Counted from the stretch's first letter, positions 24,001 to 35,394 are shown. The stretch is 64,000 bases of DNA from Siphonodentalium dalli (GCA_032622095.1 CP136061.1:119052754-119116753), one strand, 5' to 3'. Numbers and translations: made by a program. The notes: generated from the sequence alone by a model not told the origin.

Positions 24001-24536
24001 AGGGGAAAATTATCTCACAGTCGCAAGCACACAGCCTCACATTCCTCTTTCGTATACCTAGTGTCATCATCTAAGGTGTCGTGGACACATAACATGTTTA
24101 TATCAAATAATAAGGAAGATTTGGGCATGATCCACGACACAACGCTGCGAGGAGTCAGGAAATGTCAAACATATATATATGTTGGCATTGTTAGGTATGT
24201 ACTGTTCCATATTTCAATGGGTGGCATGGTGGGATGATACAGTCTCGATGCCAGGGTGGACCTATATCAATAGAGTTGTTATACTCTTTGTTCTAGCGTG
24301 AAAGTAATTAATTTCCAACAAAATATTTCGTTATTTACGAACAATCAATCAATGACTGGCGATATTTCGACTTTCTATTCTACAAGTATAATATTGGATA
24401 TATATTCGACCGGATTTCGAAGTGTTGTATCTACTATCGGGTTTCATTTTCAAGTGATCGTTTCAATAGACGCCATTTTGTATCGAACATATTATGTTCA
24501 AGTCTGCAGTATGCATTGTATTTTTCGCAATTATAC

Positions 24537-25198
24537 CTAAAGTTGAGCTCTGCTCTGGTCGATATTCTTAATAGGTGAACATATTATTACAAAGAGATAA
24601 TCGTGCCCTATGCCGCCTTTACATATATAATCTACAAACTGTGTCATTGAGTTTTGAATTTCCATCTTCCATTTCAGTTTGCATGTATGCGGGCGATGTC
24701 GATGCTTGCATACACGTACAGTCTTCTTTGACGGACTTGGACCTATCGATCTATCAACAAACCACCTCAACATCTGCACAGATTATATTACAGGATGGTT
24801 GTTGGCTGTTATTGAATACACTCAAACATAACGAATCCCAAATCTGCAATAATTGATATTTCAAGATCCCCCAAGCAATGTTTAGAGTTATATATAATCA
24901 ATGGTTTAGATAACGATACCATCGAAGTCACAAGCCTCGGACAACCCATTATGCATTGGCTCTCGTGTGGAATAATCATGTCGTCAGTTATGTTTTGAAA
25001 TGAGACCGATTTCTTGTTTTCTGTGATATTACACATATATTAAACCCGGTAACCAGAGATGGATATTGAGCTTGAATCCTATATACATTCCCTGGCCCAG
25101 ATGTTCTGCTAGTCTACTGTGTGGTAGGGCAAACTGAAAACCGTTACAAAAAAGTACCATATTTTTTCTTAAGTTTCTTAAATTTTCGCGGTGTTTGG
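24537..25198 (-). other. Possible LINE C-terminal debris
   Basis: The minus-strand peptide CKGGIGHDYLFVIIC (near 24560-24610) resembles the H-and-C half of a LINE zinc knuckle. Upstream peptides such as KHRENLRNLRKNMVLFCNGFQ (near 25150-25190) may be part of the same decayed frame, which continues beyond the MITE at 25203. The signal is weak and I am not confident. Confidence 0.3.
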
Positions 25199-25202
25199 TT
25201 AA

Positions 25203-25637
25203 CCCTTTACCCAACAAAGCGTCCAAAAACGCCCAAATAAAGCTTCAACAGCCTAAAATAGCTTCGGTCTGTCTCAATAACACCATACAAATATGGATAT
25301 CATTGGAACCGGTTCATTGACAACAGTGTGATGGTTATAGTTATGCCCTGTGCCAATGCATTATCTTATATATGCGAGGCGACATATATAAGAGAATGCA
25401 TTGGCCTAAAAAAAAATAAAAAAATTTACCATTTTTTCTTACATTCTTTAACAATTTTTTAATTTTTTCTTATATTTTTTAACAATTTTTATAATATTTT
25501 TCTACATTCTTTGACAATTTTATCATTTTTAATATGTGTTAAGCCAATGCATTCTCTTATATATGCGAGGCGACCTATGGTCGACTCGCATATATAAGAG
25601 AATGCATTGGTACAGGGCCGTTCTGTTGGGTAAAGGG
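25203..25637. mobile_element. Paired-palindrome TTAA MITE (family P), copy B
   Basis: TTAA at 25199-25202 and 25638-25641; terminal inverted repeats CCCTTTACCCAACA(A/G)A at both ends. The orientation is opposite to copy A. The left palindrome (25352-25405) has lost about 15 bases around its centre. The right one (25543-25611) is full length. The spacer between them is expanded by repeats of ttttttaacaattttt type. Confidence 0.88.
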
Positions 25638-25792
25638 TTAATCCGTGCGATTTGAGAAAACGTCAGCGTCTCTATGAAACATTCATTATTATTTTTGGAA
25701 TGGAATGTTTGATACCCATAATGCCTTTTGCTAGCTATGTTCAGATTATCCGACAACTAATGGTACTTTTTCTTAACAGTATCAGTTTGCCA

Positions 25793-25937
25793 TAACAGCA
25801 TCATAGAAATTCAGGAGGACCCACCATAATCATAGCACATTATCAGGGCACACAAGCACCATAGCAAGAAGGACTCACCAGCATCATAGCACATCAACAG
25901 GACCAGCTAGTATGATGGCACAATAGCAGGGCCCACT
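25793..25937. repeat. ~29-bp minisatellite, block 1
   Basis: Diverged units of cccaccagcatcatagcaca followed by ttagcagga. The same unit recurs at 26318-26475 and 29705-29960, suggesting one array split by later insertions. Confidence 0.7.
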
Positions 25938-25939
25938 CA

Positions 25940-26312
25940 CATATATATCCTAACCAGGAATAAAATCACAACTGCATTACCCCCACCCCACACCACAAAA
26001 ATTCCCAACACGAACATGTGAAATCCCCTGAATCTGCACTATGTTATCCCTTCGTCCCTTCGCCTACACACTACCCAACCGTTTCCAAAAACAAATATAT
26101 GTACTATTAAAAGCATGTATATACTACAGTCATCATATTATGCATAGTATGCAAATTTATTGTATTTCATTACTCTTGTTGTAAGACGATTCTTATATAC
26201 ATTCTGCTTGTGGGGAGAGGAGTTTAGTCTATGTTTGAATAACTTGTCCTCCAATCCCCCGGTCTGTATGATAGTATGACAATAAAACATATTTAAATAA
26301 AAAAAAACATTT
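25940..26312 (+). other. Possible 3' tail of a LINE
   Basis: A non-coding stretch ending caataaaacatatttaaataaaaaaaaac, which looks like a polyadenylated 3' end inserted in the 29-bp minisatellite. No coding part is attached, so the family is unknown. Confidence 0.35.
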
Positions 26313-26317
26313 AGCAG

Positions 26318-26475
26318 TACCCATCAGCATCATAGCACATTAGTAGGTCCCACCAGCATCATAGCACATTAGCAGGGGTGCATGGTATAACAGTGAACGC
26401 TGTCATATTGATGATCAGTGTTATCACCACTCGTTAAATGGTCCTGCTAATTTACTGTGATATTGGTAGATCCTA
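26318..26475. repeat. ~29-bp minisatellite, block 2
   Basis: Units catcagcatcatagcacatta and ccaccagcatcatagcacat continue the array of 25793-25937. More degenerate units (ggtcctgctaattta, agatcctactaaatt) appear on the other strand up to about 26480. Confidence 0.6.
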
Positions 26476-26803
26476 CTAAATTGCTATTATATAATGCTGC
26501 TAGGGCGGTTACGTAGAGTTTTTCCGAAGACCCATAACTCCGAAGGTCCGATTCTCCGAAGGTCAGATTATCCGACGCCCCGATTCTCCGAAAGCCCATA
26601 ACTCCGAAGTCCCGATTCTCCGAAATCCCATAACTCCGAAGACCCATAACTCCGAAAGCCCATAACTCCGAAGGCCTATAACTCCGAACGCCCATAACTC
26701 CGAAGGTCTATAACTCCGAAGGGCCGATTCTTCGAAGATCCGATTCTCCGAAGATCCGATTCTCCGAAGATCATGTTTTATCGCTATTAAATAGTGTACA
26801 GTC

Positions 26804-27090
26804 CAGTGGCGGAGTCAATGGGGGCCTAGGGAAGACCGCCCCCAAAAGACATGTCAAATGTCATGTAAACGTCAGGAAATCCCTCCTAGGCATTCAAATA
26901 TTCACAGTGTTCCTGCCCAGGGGAGCCCCCGGACCAACGATTGGGGGTGACCCCTCCCGTGTATGCGCTCCCCAAATCAGGCCTTCGTGATATGCTTTCG
27001 GCATATCATATGCATGATATATCCCCCACATATCCCCCACATATGCTAATTAATGTGCACCCCTAAATGGGAACCCTGGCTCCGCCACTG
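26804..27090. mobile_element. MITE-like element with CAGTGGCGGAG ends
   Basis: The left end cagtggcggagtca and the right end, on the minus strand cagtggcggagcca, are terminal inverted repeats. It lies inside the loop of the CTTCGGAG foldback. CAGTGGCGGA-type ends are seen in many animal MITEs, but I cannot assign the superfamily. Confidence 0.55.
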
Positions 27091-27241
27091 GTGTGGACCG
27101 GGTATATTATAACGAAACGCTGCAAGAATGTCAGAGTAGCCTAACATGCACAGGGGCGACAAGTTCTTCCCCGTTCACCCTTGTACATTTTACTCTGGCA
27201 TCTCATGGGCCAACGTAACGTTATAGTATCTGGTGTATAGT

Positions 27242-27433
27242 CAGTGGCGGGCCAGGATTCCCATTTAGGTGGGGGCAGTAGGAAAAGTTTGAATATTTTG
27301 ATGCCCCATGAACGATTTCCGGGCGTTTACATGACATTGGACATGTTTTGGTAGGGGCCCATATTGTCTGTAATAGCAAGTAGAGGTTTAATGGGGGCAG
27401 TGGGAATGTTGGGACCCTTTGGCTTCGCCACTG
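27242..27433. mobile_element. Second CAGTGGCG-ended element
   Basis: The left end is cagtggcgggcca and the right end, on the minus strand, is cagtggcgaagcca, so it is related to 26804-27090. The two face each other in the foldback loop and share their outer flank (gtgtacagtc against gactgtacac), suggesting an inverted duplication. Confidence 0.5.
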
Positions 27434-27811
27434 GACTGTACACTATTTAGTAAACGATAATACCCCGATAAAACAAAATCTTCGGACCTTCGGAGAATCG
27501 GACCTTCGGAGTTATGGGCCGTCGGAGAATCGGGCCTTCGGAGTTATAGGTCTTCGGAGAATCGGCCCTTCGGAGTTATAGGTCTTCGGAGTTATAGGTC
27601 TTCGGAGAATCGGCCCTTCGGAGTTATGGGCTTTCGGAGAATCGGATCTTCCGAGTTATGGGCCGTCGGAGAATCGGATCTTCGGAGTTATGGGCCGTCG
27701 GAGAATCGGGTCTTCGGAGTTGTGGGCCGTCGGAGAATCGGGTCTTCGGAGTTGTGGGCCTTCGTAGTAATAGGTCTTCGGAAAACCGGTCTGACACCGC
27801 TAGGGAAAAGC

Positions 27812-28341
27812 TAGATCATGCCACGAATCTCTATACTCTTGCTGACGCCCGTAGAGATTATATTTCACCAGTACAAAACCTTGGGGAACTTTTTGAAGTT
27901 TTGACAGGGAAACTTATAAAGTCGCAAAAATAACACAGGGAATATATTTCTTAGTCACGATCTGTTCCTTTATAATGTACTTCACTTTAGGTAAAGGTTC
28001 CAACTCGAAATTTCACGATTTAAGTGACAATGTGAGCGATTTTGCTTCGCGTCGCTTACAATTATGCAATTTCTCATGGGTAATTAATTCATTGTTTATT
28101 GCGATATCAGCTCGCAAAAGTCATAGAAAAACTTGCAAGTTTGAGTTGGGACCTTCGCCGACAGTGAAGTACATTATTAAGGAACCGATAATAACTAAGA
28201 AATATATTCCCCGAGTTATTTTTTCGACTTTATAAGGTTCCTTGTCAATACTTCATAAAGTTCCCAGGTTTTGTATTGGCGGAATATGATCACTATATCA
28301 CTACGTGCGTAACTAAGAGTATATTTTCATGGCATGATCTA
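27812..28341. mobile_element. Long-TIR MITE family M, copy 1
   Basis: Nine-base target duplication GGGAAAAGC at 27803-27811 and 28342-28350. The ends read TAGATCATGCC inward on both sides. Terminal inverted repeats extend more than 150 bases, with facing blocks gacagggaa.cttataaagtcg and gaatatatttcttagt. A 9-bp duplication and long inverted repeats fit the Mutator (MULE) superfamily. It has no coding capacity. Confidence 0.75.
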
Positions 28342-28454
28342 GGGAAAAGCGATATTGTTAAGATAAAGTGTCGTTATTTTATTTAATGTTGTCATTTTCG
28401 CGGTGTTTGGCTCATACGAACAAATTGAGAGAAAAAAGTATGTTGGGAAATATT

Positions 28455-28900
28455 TTAAAGTGATGTAAAACACTCCAGTAGGGTGGTCAAATACAAATGG
28501 AGAAAAATCTTGCTAAAAGTAGTTACATTTTACAAATATTATATCCAAATCGACATGACACACCATCATTCTTATATATTAATTAAATATAGCGACTCTC
28601 GGTGGTGAAATCGTTTTCGTTAGTCTATCGCCGGTAGTTGCGTCCCGAATCGAGATATAATTTTTTACATAAAATTGAGGGTAGTTCAGACGATGTTTTC
28701 TATGGAGTGTTACGGTCTATTTGATTGAAAATTTCGGTGATGTTAGTAGAATGCTGCATTCATCCAGTTGGCCTATAGGGCCTGAATACTAAGTTTTACG
28801 CATCCGAATAAGTCCATATTATGTCTTTAATCATGGCCGTGTTGGTTGCTGAATACCGGCTATAATTGAAATGGCTATCTCCGTCGTCTTGGAAGCACCA
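28455..28900 (+). repeat. Dispersed repeat R1, 5' part
   Basis: Matches 14-450 through aaagtgatgtaaaacactcc, cattcttatatattaatta and gacgatgttttctatg. It ends near 28880, shortly after the region equivalent to position 400. Confidence 0.65.
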
Positions 28901-29518
28901 GCGCACTATATTATTAAAATTTAAAATATGTAAATATTATCAACTAATACGCACATGATTAGATAGCGAAAGATACTTAATCAGGGTTCACCATCTTTAA
29001 TATCAAATCTTCAAACATCTCCGTTAATTCATCAATAATCCTATCCCCAATCCTAACCTCGCGTACTAAACTCAATAACTTGTGACAACGCGGAATGCCG
29101 AGATTGTAGAAAGTAATTGGAACAATAGGTATACTTGTATTATGTATAATTGCGCTTAAGAGACGTGTCCTCATTACGTGCCGTAACCCTGGATTACTCA
29201 CCATTTATGGACACAAATCCATGGACACATAATTGTATAGACATATATTTAATCATAGCTGCCCGAACAAAATGGATAAATAAAACACAATCCCAAAAGT
29301 GTAACAAATTATCTCAACAACAGCTGACCTTCATGTAACATCTCGATTGTCACACAACAATATGATCGCCATCTACTTATTCTCATAATTGTGTATAAGG
29401 GCGACAGGAAGATGGCCTGTATTGGCCATGCTGCTCCTGTGCAAATTTTTAGGATATATTATTATGTTTTTGTATTATGTATTTAATTTGTGCAAATAAA
29501 CAATCCAATCCAATCCAC
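28901..29518 (+). mobile_element. Likely LINE 3' end with (AATCC)n tail
   Basis: The stretch 29350-29518 ends caaataaacaatccaatccaatcc, a short terminal microsatellite typical of CR1/L2/RTE-type LINEs. A run with tataagggcgacaggaagatggcctgta just before it is typical of LINE 3' regions I have seen in invertebrates. No clear coding part remains upstream. A 75-codon frame at 28977-29204 (minus) has no recognised domain. Confidence 0.5.
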
Positions 29519-29704
29519 GTGTTATTGCGATTTAATATCAATCGCTATATAATCGTGAACCCCAATTAAGTATATTTAGCTATCAAATCATGTGCGTATC
29601 GGCTGAAAGATATATATGTTCGTGTGTTTTATATACATGTAGATACTCACTTTTGCTCAAATTGCTCAGATTAGCCGAACGCCGCAAACATTACAACTTT
29701 CGGA

Positions 29705-29965
29705 AACATAACGTAGGACCCACCAGCATCATAGCAATTCAGCAGGACCAACCAGCATCATAGCAATTCAGCAGGACCCACCATCATCATAGCAATTTAG
29801 CAGGACCCACCAGCATCATAGTAAATTAGCAGGACCGACACGCATCAGCAATTCAGCAAGACCCAGCAACATCATAGCAAATTAGCAGGACCACATAATG
29901 TTCTTTCTTCGCGAAAATGTCAACTTTGGAAAATACAATTCAGCAGAACCCACCACTATCCTTGT
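29705..29965. repeat. ~29-bp minisatellite, block 3
   Basis: About seven units of aggacccaccagcatcatag followed by caattcagc. It is the same unit as at 25793-26475. This block is the least interrupted. Confidence 0.85.
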
Positions 29966-30049
29966 AAATTATCAGGACCACTTATCACTTATCCAGGAGT
30001 GATTAGAGTTCATGACATAATATTTACATAGCCGTCTGTGTTACATTAA

Positions 30050-30441
30050 CCCTTTACCCAACAGAAGGGCCCTGTGCCAATGCATTCTCTTATATATGCG
30101 AGTCGACCATAGGTCGCCTCGCATATATAAGAGAATGCATTGGCTTAATACATTAAAAATTATAAAATTGTTAAAGAATGTAAGAAAAAATGGTAAAAAG
30201 TGTTAAAAAAAGATTGTTTTTAGGCCAATGCATTCTCTTATATATGCGAGGCGACCTATGGTCGACTCGCATATATAAGAGAATGCATTGGCACAGGGTA
30301 TAACTGTAACTATCACAATGGGGTCAAGGAGCCGGTTCCAATGATATCCATATTTGTATGGTTCTATTGAGACAGACCGAAGATATTTTAGGCTGTTGAA
30401 GCTTTATTTGGCCGGATTTGGCCGGTTTGTTGGGTAAAGGG
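30050..30441. mobile_element. Paired-palindrome TTAA MITE (family P), copy C
   Basis: TTAA at 30046-30049 and 30442-30445; ends CCCTTTACCCAACAGAAGGG (left) and CCCTTTACCCAACAAACCGG (right, minus strand). The two palindromes are at 30076-30144 and 30224-30292, with an AT-rich spacer between. The remaining ~130 bases match copies A and B (gatatccatatttgtatgg, agacagaccgaagatatttt). It is the cleanest copy in the window. Confidence 0.9.
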
Positions 30442-30989
30442 TTAACTCATGTTTCGGCGATTGGGCAACTGCCAATTGGGTCACCCGTTTCATACCCCGA
30501 TAACACAGACAGTAACACGAACACGACGTCACAAACTGTTGACCTAATCATTAAAAGCGGTCAGCATAATAATTGGACTTTCTTTTAAAAGTTCAGCCGT
30601 TTTTCATCTGCAGTCAATTATATATATCGATCGCGTTATCGCTGCTAAGTGCTTGGAAATCTTATATTGGGATCACTGAATGTTCTGCGGGGGCCGAATT
30701 ATCGGCAGATTTTGTGAAAATAAATAAGAATACATTCAGGTTTTTTTATGGGGATAAATCATCAAAAAAGCTATACACATATAAAAAATGAACGTAGTGT
30801 GTGTTATTGGTGGATACGGCGCTGTGGTCGTTTCGTGAGAACCTCTTCGTACTCTCCTATGATGGAGGTCAATAAACGTAATCATATTCGTACTGAACAT
30901 TTTACCAGACAGCACGGGTACGTATGATATATGTGATAACTAGAATATATCGACAGAACAGTCGGAATCCCGGAAACACATCCATTAAT

Positions 30990-31611
30990 GGTTATAAATA
31001 AATCAGTTGTTTTCGTCTGGCCATTGTTCGGTGGGGATATCTTTGCTCGGAGTACAAGATGGTCCAACAAGACTCTGTCCGTTATCATGCCAGAAAGAAC
31101 CGATGGCAATGGTATGTGTTTCTGTATTAAGGGGGATATTAGCAATTGGGATGAGTTACAATATTTTCCCACTATAAATATTGCTATGATGATGTTTACC
31201 AGTGAGCTTGGTGATGAATACCATATCATACTCAAATGTGAAAAACTATGCGATTTGAGACGAAAATATCTTAAATCATACTACTACACGCGCCCAAATG
31301 CCCACAAACTCAATGCCCTCTTCACGTGCACAAATAAAAGAACCCTCACCAATCTTAGTATGTTCATCCGAGACGCCCTCCGCCTAATGGAGCCCCCTGT
31401 GGCATAACCACGCGAACCTTGAAGCACCCACCCCCAACTAAATCACATCACGTACGCCCATATCCCACCCTTCCCGAACGTGCACATGATTATTGAACTA
31501 TATATATTGCTTTCAACCGCATTACCATCTATTTGTATATATTGACGTGTATTCATAACTACACTCTGTTATACCGGACACGTCCGGCGATTTGAGATTA
31601 AAAAAAAAAAT
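30990..31611 (+). mobile_element. LINE C-terminal fragment and 3' tail
   Basis: The peptide SELGDEYHIILKCEKLCDLRRKYL and then RPNAHKLNALFTCTN (31200-31335) is the H-and-C half of a LINE zinc knuckle plus the usual C-terminal tail, with a stop at 31405-31407. The first cysteines of the knuckle are lost. The 3' untranslated region runs to an A-run at about 31601-31611. The upstream part of the frame is degenerate and I cannot place the 5' border. Confidence 0.65.
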
Positions 31612-31869
31612 TCTGAATGGGCATCGTTGGAACAACTGTACGGCCTACGTGTATGCCGTTCACTGCAGGAATTTCACGCTCACTCGTATTGACAAGCAAT
31701 TATTTAGTATACATCAAGTGGCAATTAAAGTGTTCTATACTATACATACTCAGTGATGAGTAGTTCCCTTATGAAATTTTCATATAATAAGTTCAACAAA
31801 CGTTTTAACTGAATATTTCCTACAATGAATATAAATCATTCTGGTCTTATATTATTTGGGGTTTTTTCA

Positions 31870-32200
31870 GCCTGTTCTCGTGAAAATAAGCACATAACGG
31901 GCTTATTTTAATGAGCGAAATAGGCTCATATTGACATTATTTAACCTCAATATACGCTCTGTATGGACCTAAACCGCGGTTTTTAAAACAGTCATATAGG
32001 ACATAAGCCCATATTGCCATTATTTAATCTATTTTATTCATCGACTTACCGGATTCACGCTCTTTATAAAGTGTTTTCACTGCGTCATTCAACTGAATAA
32101 CGGATATAAGCTCAATATGGGCTCGTTTAAGAATAAAATCAGTCCAGTATGAACATACGCGAATATTTAGGTCCAATATTAACCTATTTGCACGAGGATA
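31870..32200. repeat. Dispersed AT-rich repeat with aataagcccatatt motifs
   Basis: The motif aataagc(c/t)catatt(g) and its complement occur several times, roughly symmetrically, which suggests a small foldback element. Related sequence lies at 35395-35720 and shorter pieces at 14075-14130 and 44545-44630. Confidence 0.45.
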
Positions 32201-32380
32201 TCTTGCTGACGTCTGCTTGTATTACATGAACACCCCTCCAAATGAATAATAGACTGTACCAATGCATACATTTATAACTGAATGGGAGAATTCATTTAGT
32301 ATAGAAAGGGTTAAACCGTGAGCAAAATCCTGCTTTATTGAATCACGCTCCGTTTTACTGCTGCGGGCAGGTGCTGTGTG

Positions 32381-32885
32381 CAGATCATGTCATGAATCTC
32401 TACTCTTAGCCCTGCACGTTGAGATCATATTCATGGAACTTTTTGAAGTTTTGACAGGGAACCTTATAAAGTCGAAAAAATAACGCGGGGAATATATTTC
32501 TTAGTTATTATCTGTTCCATAATAATGTAATTCACTGTAGGTGAAGGTTCCAACTCGAAATTTCATGATTAATATTACTTTGTGAGCGATTTTGCTTTGC
32601 GTCGTGTATAATTATGTAATAATCTCCTGGGTAATTAATTCAATGTTTATTGCGATATCGGCTCACAAAAGTCACAGAAAAACATTAAATTTCGAGTTGG
32701 GACTTTCACCTACAGTGAAGTATATTTTTAAGGAACAGATAATAACTAAGAAATATATTCCCCTGAGTTATATTTTCGACTTTATAAGGTTCCCTGTCAA
32801 AACTTCAAAAAGTTCCAAGGTTTTGTACTGGTGGAATATGATCTCTACGGGTGTTAGCCAGAGTAGATATTTATGACATGATCTA
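32381..32885. mobile_element. Long-TIR MITE family M, copy 2
   Basis: The ends cagatcatgtcatgaat and, on the minus strand, tagatcatgtcataaat are inverted repeats that continue for more than 150 bases (gacagggaaccttataaag, gaatatatttcttagttat). The flanks share ctgtgtg but not a clean nine-base duplication. It is non-coding. The 94-codon frame inside it is not a gene. Confidence 0.75.
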
Positions 32886-33660
32886 CTGTGTGTCGGGCCT
32901 GTGTGCAAAATGGGACAGAACAAGCGCGGCAAATTAAACCCGTAAGGACTATCACGTCATACCGGTAAGATGTTATATATGTCTCCAATTCAAGTCGACC
33001 AATCGGTGGTCAGAATTACTGACTTGGTATGAGACTCTACCATGTCACTAAACCTGAAGTCTTGTCTCATACAATGCTAGTAAACACAATTTTAAATATA
33101 CGCCAATTCCCTCCGCCTCGGTCGTAACTTACATGTGGTAACGCGTGTCCGTTAATTGGAACAGCCGTCCCGAACAGAAGTATATAACAAATAATACAAT
33201 GTATGTTCTCAACCGCCAGTCAGGATTCCCAGTGTTAAATAACCGTACCATCCATACAAAGCGACTTTGTAAGCACAATTTAATGTTAATGTTAATTACC
33301 AGACCAAGTACAAAATTCTGACGTTTCTTTCATTGAAATGGACAATTAACTGGTTCAACGAAACTTACATGACAGAAATCATAAAAATCGTACGTGTGGC
33401 GTGATTCGTGAAGCGAAAAGGAAACGAACTTGATTGGTTAAAATACACTCAGTTGGGTTAACTATTTTTGTCCGCTTCATAATTTAGACGTTGGGAGCGG
33501 GTTGTATTACTGATTGCTATTTCATGAGTATATACCTAGGTATATTTACGTCATACCCCCCCCCCCCCTTATAAAGCCGAATATGTTATCAGATTTAACG
33601 CGGAACCACGCGTTGGTGGGTGTCTTTTATGTACAGCGTTAGCATTTTCACGCAAACTTA
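32886..33660. other. Non-coding stretch, nothing recognised
   Basis: No domain-bearing frame or repeat was recognised. A C-run occurs near 33557-33568. Confidence 0.35.
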
Positions 33661-34120
33661 TGTGACCCGCCATATCAAATCCAGTCGTAAGTCGGGATTT
33701 TTTTTACCCTGTGCCAATGCATTCTCTTATATATGCGAGTCGACCATAGGTCGCCTCGCATATATAAGAGAATGCATTGGCCTAACAATTTTTTATTATT
33801 TTTTTTAAATAAATGTTTCTTACAATTTTTAGGACATAAAATAAAAAAACATCCATTACCCTGCAGGGAGCCCCACACATATATAGAAGCATATAGAAGA
33901 GTGTCGTCTGCTCATGTTTGTCTGGGGCTCTGTATGGGTGAAATTATAAAATTGTTAAAGAATACAAGAAAAAATTATTAAAATTGTAAAAAATTGTTAG
34001 GCCAATGCATTCTCTTATATATGCGAGGCGACCTATGGTCGACTCGCATATATAAGAGAATGCATTGACACAGGGTAAACAAAATCCCGACTTACGACTG
34101 GATTTGATATGGCGGGTCAC
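33661..34120. mobile_element. Large inverted repeat carrying the paired palindromes, copy D
   Basis: The outer arms run from tgtgacccgccatatcaaat (33661) inwards to accctgtgcc, and their complement runs from gacacagggtaaac to atggcgggtcac (34066-34120). They differ from family P: there is no TTAA and no CCCTTTACCCAACA. Inside are the same two ~69-base palindromes (33713-33781 and 34011-34068) and a longer spacer holding a stretch near 33870-33940 absent from copies A-C. Only the palindrome-spacer-palindrome module is shared with family P. Confidence 0.8.
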
Positions 34121-34196
34121 TTATGCGCTGGTGATAATTTTTGTGACGCGGTCACACATACGTTACAATGTATCCAGCTAACAACTCAATAGTTAA

Positions 34197-34275
34197 TCCA
34201 CACGGCGTTTTGCGCTCCAAAATACACCTAATAATATACGTTTTGAAATTTTCATGGTATCGATATATGTCGATA
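34197..34275 (-). mobile_element. TTAA element family T2, terminal fragment
   Basis: On the minus strand it matches the last ~80 bases of 19406-19838 (attttggagcgcaaa.cgcc.tgtgg). It starts directly after TTAA (34193-34196), supporting the terminus. The rest is missing. Confidence 0.55.
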
Positions 34276-35394
34276 AATACTTGAACTACCTTACTACGGG
34301 TATTATATGTCCCAGAAAGACGCATTGAAGTAATCAAAATACAACGTTGAAGACGGTGTTTGGATCACAGGCCCCTGAGGAAAATCACTAAGATATCAAC
34401 ATAGACATAACCAGTGTAAAGGTTCCAATGACCGATTTGGCTAAAACCACGCCAACTACCAAAACCATTCTAAATTCTAGAAATCGATAATTGCAGCCAA
34501 AATATCATTGCCAATAAAATTCCCTTTCATTTGACATATATCTAACTTGGCGAAATTGAACAAATCTGTCTAGATATCCTATCGGAAACTAGCGAAAACT
34601 ACCGAATAAATCGGGTCGTCAATCTCCCTGTCCTCTCAGAGGCCTCTAGTTATAAAATCAATATGTTTGAACAAAAATTTGTCGCGAACGTGTACTGAAA
34701 CGCGATGACATAACCTATAAATGCTCATATATGTTCCGCAAGTCATTCCGAAGCCATCCATACTTGTTTTTTTCATCCGATGCGTTGTGCCCAATTTTTC
34801 AACTTTATTCATCAATTGAATTCCAGAAACAAAAACAACTGGAAAATGGCTACGACCATAGAAAGTATATCAATATATATTATTACGTGGAATTATCAAC
34901 CTAATTTTCAATCCTATACCTCCTTCCAGATTACGTATAGACACAATTTGGATGCTCGAATGAGCCATGTTCGTTTAAATTATATTTTATTCAAGATAAA
35001 ATCGGCTCTACCAATATTTCCCATCATGCAGCAGATAACCATCGCCGTATAGAGATAAAAATAGTTTGCTTCGACAAGAACGCTGACTGCGTTCATGTGT
35101 CCAATTTGTTACAAACCCGGCAATTACATTACATGGTTATTATCTCAGAACTTCGAATTCGAGATTTGCGCACATTTTCTGCCACAAAACGGACAGTTTA
35201 ACTTTGTTTAGCCGCGAGCGAATATTATTGCATTTATCGCGGTCGTCATTACATAACAAAATTAGAAGTAAATTATCCAAATACTAACCCAGTGAATATC
35301 ACCTGCCCTATATGCGAAACATGGAGACCACAGGAAGATTATTAAAGATGTACTTGCCCGACATGACACCATAAAACCACCATCTGTACGTTTA
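34276..35394. other. Non-coding stretch, no supported gene
   Basis: A 90-codon frame at 34780-35052 (plus) has no recognised domain, signal peptide or repeats, so I do not call it a gene. Confidence 0.3.

Larger units (their letters stand above)
26497..27806. mobile_element. Foldback element with CTTCGGAG arms
   Basis: The left arm (26520-26770) is a run of short units such as cgaagacccataactc and cgattctc. The right arm (27478-27790) is the same run on the other strand (ttcggagttatgggcc, ttcggagaatcgg). The outer ends ctagggcggt...gtttttccgaag and cttcggaaaaccgg...accgctagg form a looser terminal inverted repeat. Between the arms lies aaatagtgtacagtccagtgg, found on both sides in inverted form. 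There is no protein. The apparent ORFs such as RIGSSELWA are translations of the arm units. Confidence 0.75.

Noticed and set aside
26447-27933. Long frames with RIGSSELWA-type repeats on both strands
   Set aside because: They are translations of short DNA repeat units (ttcggagttatgggcc) in the arms of a foldback element.
34780-35052. 90-codon plus-strand frame
   Set aside because: No domain, no signal peptide and no compositional support.
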